64,000 bases of DNA from Rhodoblastus sp963713695 (lineage in GTDB: Bacteria > Pseudomonadota > Alphaproteobacteria > Rhizobiales > Beijerinckiaceae), in assembly GCA_963713695.1 (NCBI GenBank), contig CAVQMU010000009.1, forward strand, positions 372,001-436,000. Reading direction: 5' to 3'. The notes beneath the pieces were generated by a model that saw nothing but the letters and a program-made list of their open reading frames with translations, did no database searches and was not told where the DNA came from. Position numbers and translations under genes: made by a program. Each line of letters starts with the position of its first letter. Position 1 is the stretch's first letter. Positions 56,500-64,000 of the stretch are shown piece after piece.

Positions 56500-56587
56500 A
56501 CTCCGGTTCACCGAACAGGCGCTAGTTTCTTGTTTTCACGCATTTTCTTAACGCGAACCGGAATCCACTTCGCTCGAAAATGCTCTA
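56482..56587 (+). repeat. 106-bp mosaic hairpin repeat (RIME-like), copy 2
   Basis: This is the reverse complement of 16656-16761 with one mismatch (the G at 56525 against the complement of the T at 16718). The hairpin part comes first (56483-56524), with 19-base perfect arms, then the GAAAATGC/GCATTTTC-type part. It overlaps the last six codons of the PEP-CTERM gene, including its stop codon. Confidence 0.85.
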
Positions 56588-56603
56588 GCCTGATCGACGC
56601 AGC

Positions 56604-56633
56604 AAAAAAGGCCGCCAGCTGGCGGCCTTTTTT
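56604..56633. terminator. Bidirectional terminator, 30-bp perfect palindrome
   Basis: AAAAAAGGCCGCCAG-CTGGCGGCCTTTTTT is perfectly symmetrical, with a 9-base GC stem half and six T after the stem on both strands. It serves the convergent PEP-CTERM and GNAT genes. Confidence 0.9.
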
Positions 56634-56652
56634 CGAATCGCGATCGGTCGTT

Positions 56653-57114
56653 TCACTGCAGCGCCTTCCGCAGTTGAAACCGTGTATGCCCCCGCGGAAA
56701 ATCTTCCATGCGCGCATATTCAACATAGCCGCGCCGCGAATAGAAATCCGGCGCCTGATAATCGAATGTCGCAAGGATCGACCACTTCGCGCCACGTCGC
56801 AGCGCCTCGGCCTCAGCCTCGGCCAAAAGGCGCGAGCCCAAGCCCCTTTCACGGAAATCGTCCTCGACCCAGACCAGATCGATCGCCAGCCAGGAACCGA
56901 CGACGACGCCCTGCAGCCCACCGCGCGGAAAACCCTGGCCGTCGCGGGCGACGATGCAGATATGGTTGCCCGGGTCACGCACCGGATCGGGTCCGACGCA
57001 TGATTCGTTAAAGGCCGCGAGCCCCGAAAGCAGGATGATCTGCGTTGCTTCGTCGGGGTGGGCCTCCGGCGCGACGACGATCGTATCGCCGTCGCGGGCC
57101 TTGGATGAGGTCAT
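56653..57114 (-). CDS. GNAT family N-acetyltransferase
   Basis: The 153-residue protein has the acetyl-CoA loop FRERGLGSRLLAEAEAEALRRGA (R/Q-x-x-G-x-G/A pattern at about residues 88-93), followed by DYQAPDFYSRRGYVEYAR, the usual GNAT C-terminal motif. The substrate is unknown. Its ATG overlaps the mutB stop codon by four bases, so it is translationally coupled to mutB. Confidence 0.88.
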   Translation of the reverse strand: MTSSKARDGDTIVVAPEAHPDEATQIILLSGLAAFNESCVGPDPVRDPGNHICIVARDGQGFPRGGLQGVVVGSWLAIDLVWVEDDFRERGLGSRLLAEAEAEALRRGAKWSILATFDYQAPDFYSRRGYVEYARMEDFPRGHTRFQLRKALQ

Positions 57115-59270
57115 TCGGCGGCGGCTTTGGAATAACCCAGGCGCGCGTTCAAATCGTCGATAAGCTTGCCGGCAGCCTCTGCGATCACTGTGCCCGGCGG
57201 GAAAATGGCCGAGGCGCCCGAGGCGTAGAGCGCGTCAAAATCCTGCGGCGGGATGACGCCGCCGACGACGATCATGATGTCTGAACGGCCCTCTTTCTCC
57301 AGGGCCGCCTTCAATTCCGGCACCAGCGTCAGATGGCCCGCCGCGAGCGAGGAGATGCCGACGATGTGCACGTCGTTCTCGACGGCCTGCCGCGCCGCCT
57401 CGTCCGGAGTGGCGAAAAGCGGCCCGATGTCCACGTCGAAGCCCAAGTCCGCGAAAGCCGAGGCGATCACCTTCTGTCCGCGGTCATGGCCGTCCTGGCC
57501 GACCTTGGCGACGAGAATGCGCGGACGACGTCCGTCGTTGTCCTCGAATTGCGAAACCTGCGCCTGAACCTTGACCACGGCAGAATTGTCCAACCCGGCC
57601 TCCCGCTTGTAGACGCCCGAAATGCTCTTGATCTCCGCGCGATGACGGCCGAACACCTTTTCGAGCGCGAAAGAAATCTCGCCGACTGTCGCCATTTTCC
57701 GCGCGGCGTCCACGGCCAGGGCCAGGAGGTTGGCGCCACTCTTCGCGCCTTCGGTCAGGGCCTCGAGCGCGGCCTGGCATTCCGCCTCATTGCGCTCGGC
57801 GCGCAAGCGCCTGAGCTTTTCGAGCTGCTGCGTGCGGACGCTGGCGTTTTCGACCTTCAGCACGTCGATCGGCTTCTCATCGGTCGGGCGCAGCTTGTTG
57901 ACGCCGATCACCGCCTGCTTGCCGGAGTCAATGCGCGCCTGCGTCTTGGCCGCGGCTTCCTCGATGCGCAACTTGGGTATGCCCGCCTCGATGGCCTTGG
58001 ACATGCCGCCGAGCGCCTCGACTTCCTGGATATGCGCCCAGGCCTTTTGGGTCAGCTCGGCCGTCAGCTTCTCGACATAATAGGAGCCGCCCCAGGGATC
58101 GATGATCTTCGTCGTGCCGGATTCCTGCTGCAGGAAAAGCTGGGTGTTGCGGGCGATGCGCGCCGAAAAGTCGGTCGGCAGCGCCAGCGCCTCGTCAAGC
58201 GCATTGGTGTGCAGCGACTGGGTGTGGCCCTGCGTCGCAGCCATGGCCTCGATCTGCGTGCGTATCACGTTGTTGAACACGTCCTGCGCCGTCAGCGACC
58301 AGCCCGACGTCTGGCTGTGCGTGCGCAGCGGCAGGCTTTTTTCCGATTGCGGATTGAAAGTCTTGACCAGATTGGCCCAGATCAGTCGGGCGGCGCGGAG
58401 CTTCGCCACTTCCATGAAGAAATTCATGCCGATCGCCCAGAAGAACGACAGGCGCGGCGCGAACTGGTCGACTGTCAAACCAGCAGCAATGCCGGCGCGT
58501 AAATATTCGACGCCGTCGGCGAGGGTGTAAGCGAGTTCGAGATCCTGCGTCGCCCCGGCTTCCTGCATGTGATAGCCGGAAATCGAAATCGAGTTGAATT
58601 TCGGCATATTTTGCGAGGTGTAGGCAAAAATGTCGGAAATGATGCGCATGGAATGCTTGGGCGGATAGATGTAGGTGTTCCGCACCATGAATTCTTTCAA
58701 AATGTCGTTCTGGATGGTGCCCGACAGTTTTGCTGCGGCCACCCCCTGCTCTTCCGCCGCAACGATATAGAGCGCGAGAACAGGCAGCACCGCGCCGTTC
58801 ATCGTCATCGACACCGACATCTGGTCGAGCGGGATGCCCGAAAAGAGCGTGCGCATGTCGTAGATCGAGTTGATCGCCACGCCGGCCATGCCGACGTCGC
58901 CCGCAACGCGCGGATGATCGGAATCGTAGCCGCGATGGGTCGCAAGATCGAAAGCCACCGACAGGCCCTTCTGGCCCGCGGCGAGATTGCGTCGGTAGAA
59001 CGCGTTGGAGTCCTCGGCCGTGGAAAAGCCGGCGTATTGCCGCACCGTCCAGGGCTGGTTCACATACATGGTCGGGTAGGGACCGCGAAGGAACGGCGCC
59101 GAGCCGGGAAAGGAATTGATCGCCGGGAGGCCTTCCACATCCTCTGGTCCATAGACGCTCTTGACGGCAATGCCTTCAGGCGTCAGCCAGGGCTGGGGCG
59201 CAAAGGACGGCGGCGCCGCGCTCTGGTCCTTGTCGAGGGCGAGGGTCGAAAAATCGGGTATGCGGCTCAT
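57111..59270 (-). CDS. mutB: Methylmalonyl-CoA mutase large (alpha, catalytic) subunit
   Basis: This adenosylcobalamin enzyme interconverts methylmalonyl-CoA and succinyl-CoA. The 719-residue protein has the substrate barrel (PYPTMYVNQPWTVRQYAGF, FDLATHRGYDSDHPRV, SVSMTMNGAVLP) and the C-terminal cobalamin domain with VGQDGHDRG (lower axial ligand His595) and GVIPPQDF. Catalytic TQSLHTNALDEA is present. The start at MSRIPDF (59270) is chosen; ATG 59282 adds four residues. It overlaps the GNAT gene. Its partner mutA is at 38947 on the other strand, an unlinked arrangement also known in methylobacteria. Confidence 0.97.
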   Translation of the reverse strand: MSRIPDFSTLALDKDQSAAPPSFAPQPWLTPEGIAVKSVYGPEDVEGLPAINSFPGSAPFLRGPYPTMYVNQPWTVRQYAGFSTAEDSNAFYRRNLAAGQKGLSVAFDLATHRGYDSDHPRVAGDVGMAGVAINSIYDMRTLFSGIPLDQMSVSMTMNGAVLPVLALYIVAAEEQGVAAAKLSGTIQNDILKEFMVRNTYIYPPKHSMRIISDIFAYTSQNMPKFNSISISGYHMQEAGATQDLELAYTLADGVEYLRAGIAAGLTVDQFAPRLSFFWAIGMNFFMEVAKLRAARLIWANLVKTFNPQSEKSLPLRTHSQTSGWSLTAQDVFNNVIRTQIEAMAATQGHTQSLHTNALDEALALPTDFSARIARNTQLFLQQESGTTKIIDPWGGSYYVEKLTAELTQKAWAHIQEVEALGGMSKAIEAGIPKLRIEEAAAKTQARIDSGKQAVIGVNKLRPTDEKPIDVLKVENASVRTQQLEKLRRLRAERNEAECQAALEALTEGAKSGANLLALAVDAARKMATVGEISFALEKVFGRHRAEIKSISGVYKREAGLDNSAVVKVQAQVSQFEDNDGRRPRILVAKVGQDGHDRGQKVIASAFADLGFDVDIGPLFATPDEAARQAVENDVHIVGISSLAAGHLTLVPELKAALEKEGRSDIMIVVGGVIPPQDFDALYASGASAIFPPGTVIAEAAGKLIDDLNARLGYSKAAAE

Positions 59271-59466
59271 CCGGTAATCCATGGTCCTGCGCGCGCCGAG
59301 GCGCGATCAACATACAATCCGCCTCCTTATACCCGCCTCCCCCCGCCTGCGCTATCCTCTCCGCCTACGGCATTGGACCAATTCCAGAGCCAAGAAGCAG
59401 GTCAAGCCGTCGTATCAAAAATCGGCTCGGACGACCGCCACCGCGTTCGAAAAATGTCCTGAAACC

Positions 59467-62379
59467 TCAGCCTTTGGTCAATATCTCGCTGAAAATCCGC
59501 CTCACCTCTTTGCGCGTCGCCGCAAGTTCGCGTTCGAGCAGGGCGAATTCCGGCAGGCCGCAGGCATTGGCGATGCGCCTTTTGACGCCGTCCGCCGCCT
59601 GGCGCGGATCGGCGCCCGGCTCCAGCGCCAGCCTCTGCCATTGCGTGATGTTTCCATAGAGCGCCAGCGCGTTGAGCAGGGTTTCCGCCGTGGCCGCGTC
59701 CAGCAGCCCCGCTTGGCCGGCGGCGGCGAGAATTCCGCTCGTGGCGGTCACGCGCAGGCCCGAAACGTCATGGCCATGCGCCAGGGCCAAATATTGCGCG
59801 AGGAATTCGACATCCATCTGCCCGCCCGCCGCGAGTTTCAGGTCCCAGCTTCGCTCCTCTCCCTTTTCCTTCGCGACCAGGGCGCGCATGTCGCGCACAT
59901 CCTTTGCAAGCGCTGTCTTTTCGCGCGAGCAATAGAGGTTTTCCGCAATGATTTTCCGCGCCTCCTCCGCCAGCGACGGATCGCCGGCCACGGGGCGGGC
60001 GCGGGTCAACGCCATATGCTCCCACGTTTCGGCTTCGCCGGCCTGATAGGCGCGGAAACTGCCAAGCTGCGTCGCCAGCGGTCCCTGCCGGCCCGAAGGG
60101 CGCAAGCGCATGTCCACTTCGAACAATTTTCCGCGCCGGGTCGGCGCCGAAAGCGCGGCGATCAGCCTTTGCGTCAGGCGGGTATAATAGTGCGTGGCGT
60201 GCAGGGGCCGGGCGCCGTCCGAGTTCGGGGCGGTCCTCATCGAAATCGTAGAGCAGCACGAGGTCCAGGTCAGATGTCGCGGTCATTTCGCGCGAACCGA
60301 GTTTTCCAAGCGCCAGCACGACGCAACGCCCGCCGGGGACGCGGCCATGTTCGGCTGCGAAAAAACGCCCGACCACGTCTACGCAAGCGCGCAGCATGGT
60401 CTCCGCCAGTGCGGAATAGGCCTCCGCCGCCTGAACCGGCTCGATCAGCCCGGCAAACAGCCGGAGTCCGATCATGAAATTCTCTTCGCCCGCGAAAACC
60501 CGCGCAGTATCGAGAAAACTCTCAATGTCCGGCGGCAACTCGATGAAATGCCCGAGCCGTTCGGCGTAGGACTCAGCGTCCATCGGCGCCGCGGCGACGC
60601 CTCGGTCGATGGCCGCGTCGAGCAGGTGCGGCCTTTGCGCGACGACCTGCGCAAGACGCGGCGCGCCGCCAAGAATATCGGCGAAAAGCTGGCGCATCGG
60701 CGCGTTTGACCGGAGCAGCGCGAAGAGCTCGATCGCCGCCGGCATTTTGGCCAGGGCCGCATCAAAACCCGCGAGACCTGAATCGGCGTCGCCCGATTTC
60801 GAAAAGGCGTCGAGCAGGGCCGGGACAAGTTCGGTCAGCACTTCGCGGGCGCGCGGGCTCTGCACGGCGGCGCGGCGGCCAAAATGCCAGCCGCGCACCG
60901 TTTCCGCCGCGGCGGCGGGATCGCGGAACCCCATGTCGCGCAGGGTTTCGAGCGTCTCGGGGTCATCGGTCGCGCCGACGAAGACAAGGTTGCCGGCGCG
61001 GGAATCGAGCCCGGCGCATGTTCGAACAGCCGGGCATAATGCCTTTCGACCGCGCGCAAAAAATGCAGGAGGTCACGGGAAAACTCTGCGATCCCGCCAT
61101 AGCCGCAGAAGCGGGCAAAATTTTTCAGCGCCTCTGGTTCCGCCGGCAGGCGCTGGGTCTGCTGGTCGGCGAGCATCTGCAGGCGATGCTCCAGCGCGCG
61201 CAGGAAGACGTAAGCCTCGGACAGATCGTTCACGGCGTCCGGCGTGATCCAGCCTTCGACCTGCAATTGCCTGAGCATGTCCAGCGTCCGCGCGCCGCGT
61301 AAAACCGGGCGGCGACCGCCGAAAATCAACTGCTGCGTCTGGACGAAGAATTCGATTTCGCGAATGCCGCCGCGACCCAGTTTGAGATCGTGGCCTGCAA
61401 CGGCGATCTCCGCATGGCCCTTTGCTGCGTGGATTTGCCGCTTCATCGCGTGGATGTCGGCAATGGCGGCGTAATCGAAATATTTGCGCCAGATGAAGGC
61501 GGCCATCTCCTTCAGGAAGGAAAAGCCGAGCGCGAGATCGCCAGCGACCGGCCGCGCCTTGATCATCGCGGCGCGCTCCCAGTTCTGGCCAAGCGTCTCG
61601 TAATAGTGCCGAGCCGCTTCAATCGACACGGCCGGCGCCGTCGACCCCGGATCAGGCCGCAGCCTCAAGTCTACGCGCAAAACATAACCGTCGCCGGTGC
61701 GTTCCTGCAGCAGCTTGACAAGGCGCCGGGTGATTTGAAGCGCATTGGCCTTGGCGCCCGCTCCCATTTCCAGCGCCGGCGCGGAGGCGTCGTAGAAGAT
61801 TACGAGATCGACGTCGGAGGAATAGTTCAACTCCCTAGCGCCATGCTTGCCGAGCGCCAGGACGACAAGCCCGCAGTTCAACTCGGGAGTCTCACCCGGG
61901 AGTTCGCGTCTTTCACGCGAGAGCCTCAGGGCGGCCCGCAAGGCGGTTGCGACGAAACGATCGGCCGCCCGGGAAAGCGCCTCCGTCGCCGCGACCATGT
62001 CGAAAAGGCCGCCGAGATCGGCGAGAGCGATGATCAGCGCCGTCTCCTGCCGGGCTCTGCGCAGCAGGCTCATGACCTCGCCTTCCGGGCAATCCTCGCC
62101 GTCGCAGGCGGCAAGCCGGTCCAAAACGGCGTCGAGCGCCTGTTCCGGCGGATTTTGCAAGATGCGCAGCAGACGCGGGGGATCGCGGCGGATCAAGCCC
62201 CAAAGGAAAGGCGACTGATCCGCGAGGCCGAGCAGCAGGCCCTCCATCCGCGGCCAGTCCGGCAGGGCCTGCAGCGCGCTAGCGCAATCTTCGGGCGCAT
62301 GGCCCAGGAATTCCGCGAGCCTGGCGCGGGCGACGGCGCGTTTCGCCGGTTTCGGCGTGAGCGGCCCGCGCTTTTTCAT
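59467..62379 (-). pseudogene. glnE: Bifunctional glutamine synthetase adenylyltransferase/deadenylylase, two frameshifts
   Basis: GlnE adds and removes AMP on glutamine synthetase in response to nitrogen. The N-terminal part (ATG 62379) contains the deadenylylase domain with NYSSDVDLVIFYD and RGGIREIEFFVQTQQL, and runs to LFEHAPG near 61015. The next part (GNLVFVGATDDPETLETLRDMGFRDP and TATSDLDLVLLYDFDED) is in a second frame to about 60230. The last part (GARPLHATHYYTRLTQRLI, RGKLFEVDMRLRPSG, LAAGGQMDVEFLAQY) returns to the first frame. The two nucleotidyl-transferase domains and HD-like residues are all present, so the protein would be complete, about 970 residues, without the breaks. The start overlaps the histidine kinase stop by four bases. 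Confidence 0.92.
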
Positions 62380-63869
62380 CGCGTGACCCTTGCCCGGTCC
62401 GACCTTGGCAGATCCGATCTGGGCGGCTCCATTTTCGCAGGACCATTGTCCCCGTGGCGCGGCAGCGCCAGCACGACGCGCAAGCCGGGGGCGGCGTCCT
62501 CAAGCCGCAATTGCCCGCCATGCAGCCGCGCCACGGCAGCGGCGAGCGACAGTCCGAGGCCGCTGCCCGGCCGGGAACGCGAGGCCTCCAACCTCACAAA
62601 CCGCTCCAGCACCCGCGACCGCTCTTCGGCTGGAATGCCGGGCCCGTGATCGGCGACCGAGATCTCGACCTGCCTCTCGTCGCCCTTCGCCGAGACCACC
62701 ACCCGCCCGGGAACGCCAGGCAATTCCGGCGCGCCATATTTCAGCGCGTTGTCGATCAGATTGGCCAGCGCCTGGCCGATCAATTCGCGTTGGCCGCGGA
62801 AAGGCAACGGATCCGGCGCGTCCGCCGTCAGTTCGACGCCCGCCTCTTCCGCTGAAGGCTCATAAAGTTCGGCCATGTCATGCGCCAGCGCCGCCGCGTC
62901 GAGATCGTCAAGCGCCCCGCCGGACGACTGGCTTTCGGCGCGGGCGATCATCAGCAGCGCATTGAAAATGCGGATCAGTCCGTCCGCCTCCTCGATCACC
63001 TGCTCCAGCGCCACGCGCGAGGCCGCCTCGCCGTCGCGTGATTGCAGCGCCTGTTCGGCATTGTTGCGCAAGCGGGTCAGCGGCGTGCGCAGGTCGTGCG
63101 CAATATTGTCCGAGACCTGCCGGATGCCGTCCATCAGGCTTGAAATGCGGTCGAGCATGGCGTTGAGATTGCGCGCGAGGCGATCGAGTTCGTCGCCGGA
63201 GCCAGACAGGGGCAGCCGTCCCGACAAGTCTTCATGCAGCAGGGTCGCGGCCTTGGCGCTCATGGCGTCGACGCGGTTCAGCAGGCGACGGGCGACGAAG
63301 AGCCCGCCGAAGGCGCCGATGACCAGCAGCCACAGCAGCGACGAGAACAGGGCCGAGCCGAGGATGTGCCTCAGCCTTTCGCGGTCTTCGAGATCATGGC
63401 CGATCAGCAGGCGGAACTGGCCGGGCAGCTGGAAGACCTGGGCGATGGCGCGGCGCCTGACGTTGGGCTCGCCGAGCCGTTCGTAGCTTGTCTCGACCGC
63501 CGTGGTTTGGTCGAGCACGCCGGCGGGCAATTCCAGCACATTGCCGGCAAGGCTGACGCCATTGGGCGCGGCGACGAGATAGATCGAGCCGCCGGGCGTC
63601 CGCGCCCTTCTGTCCACGACCGAGACGAGCTGGGCCAGCCCGCCATCCTCATACTGGTCAAGCAGCCCCTTGAGATCGGAATCGATAGTCTGGCGCGTCT
63701 GCTGGTCGATCAGCTCGCTGACGTTTTCGCCGACGCGGTCGAGCGCCAGCGTAAAGCCGAGGCCGATGATGACGAAATAGGCGACCGACAATTTGAAGGC
63801 GGTGGTCCTGAACAACCTCGCCCAGCGCGCGCGAAGGGCGCGGCCGCCAACCCTGATCGCCACTCTCAT
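62376..63869 (-). CDS. Sensor histidine kinase, HAMP type
   Basis: From the ATG at 63869 the 497-residue protein has a membrane helix (about 20-40), a periplasmic sensor region (about 45-190), a second helix (about 190-212), a HAMP domain, HisKA with DNIAHDLRTPL (His258) and an ATPase domain with NLIDNALKYG, DHGPGI and GSGLGLSLAAA. It precedes glnE with a 4-base overlap. In relatives this kinase follows the degP-linked response regulator, here at 19296. The gene is intact. Confidence 0.93.
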   Translation of the reverse strand: MRVAIRVGGRALRARWARLFRTTAFKLSVAYFVIIGLGFTLALDRVGENVSELIDQQTRQTIDSDLKGLLDQYEDGGLAQLVSVVDRRARTPGGSIYLVAAPNGVSLAGNVLELPAGVLDQTTAVETSYERLGEPNVRRRAIAQVFQLPGQFRLLIGHDLEDRERLRHILGSALFSSLLWLLVIGAFGGLFVARRLLNRVDAMSAKAATLLHEDLSGRLPLSGSGDELDRLARNLNAMLDRISSLMDGIRQVSDNIAHDLRTPLTRLRNNAEQALQSRDGEAASRVALEQVIEEADGLIRIFNALLMIARAESQSSGGALDDLDAAALAHDMAELYEPSAEEAGVELTADAPDPLPFRGQRELIGQALANLIDNALKYGAPELPGVPGRVVVSAKGDERQVEISVADHGPGIPAEERSRVLERFVRLEASRSRPGSGLGLSLAAAVARLHGGQLRLEDAAPGLRVVLALPRHGDNGPAKMEPPRSDLPRSDRARVTR

Positions 63870-64000
63870 CCCGCCCGCCTGCCTGCCGTCCGCCAGTACG
63901 CCACGAAAAATATTTTTCCCCGGGCGCCCCGCCGGGAGGATCGGCGATCCAGGCTTTCCGGGCAAGTTACCGATTGTTCATAACAAAGCCAAGCTTTGCG

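Noticed and set aside
16656..56587. The 40-kb segment between the inverted repeats as a mobile island
   Set aside because: It holds core genes (degP, ccm, aroC, sodB, mucR) and no integrase or transposase, so it is ordinary chromosome.

Overview
The window reads as a chromosomal segment from a high-GC alphaproteobacterium of the order Hyphomicrobiales (Rhizobiales), plausibly a Beijerinckiaceae/Methylocystaceae-type organism. The evidence is a MucR regulator, a ccmI-E-F-H cytochrome c maturation block next to degP, DUF1491, DUF2093, DUF4170 and DUF1499 families, a PPi-type phosphofructokinase, an unlinked mutA/mutB pair, and an outer-membrane protein whose mature start is ADLP. This placement is inference from gene content. 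No rRNA, tRNA, CRISPR array, transposase or prophage was seen.

Layout. 0-5.2 kb: end of a CysQ-like phosphatase, DUF4170, and the lipid A genes waaA and lpxK, then a TetR/small-membrane-protein divergon with two matching operator palindromes, and DUF2093. 5.2-18.8 kb: a protein kinase fused to a universal stress domain, PPi-phosphofructokinase, a metallophosphoesterase whose start codon lies in a perfect FNR/FixK-type palindrome, xseA, a glycosyltransferase-like orphan, a frameshifted katG, purD, a quinone-oxidoreductase-like enzyme, a universal stress protein and a secreted histidine phosphatase. 18.8-31.9 kb: OmpR-type regulator, degP, a large hybrid histidine kinase, ccmH-F-E-I, and two tandem paralogous transporters that run directly into ccmI. 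32-38.8 kb: HerA-like ATPase, a DUF900 lipoprotein, an LssY_C protein, a TPR-less SPINDLY-type glycosyltransferase, an outer-membrane protein and dgkA.

38.9-64 kb: mutA, several small secreted or hydrolytic genes, aroC, a PAP2-type phosphatase, a histidine kinase/peptidoglycan-binding/DUF1491 operon, mucR, oligopeptidase B, sodB, a PEP-CTERM protein, a GNAT/mutB pair, and glnE with an upstream histidine kinase. This part has many single-base frameshifts: seven of the eight genes with interrupted frames lie after 40.8 kb; katG is the eighth. The coding sequence on both sides of each break still looks conserved, so sequence error is the leading explanation for most. Oligopeptidase B also carries an in-frame TAA.

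Functional themes are envelope and lipid A synthesis, periplasmic quality control and cytochrome c maturation, oxidative and general stress defence (katG, sodB, universal stress proteins), propionate/methylmalonyl-CoA metabolism, and signalling. The most notable non-coding structures are a 106-bp mosaic hairpin repeat present twice in inverted orientation (16.66 and 56.48 kb), a 25-bp tandem repeat that triplicates the ccmF initiation region, and the FNR/FixK-like palindrome. No clearly new multi-gene system was found.
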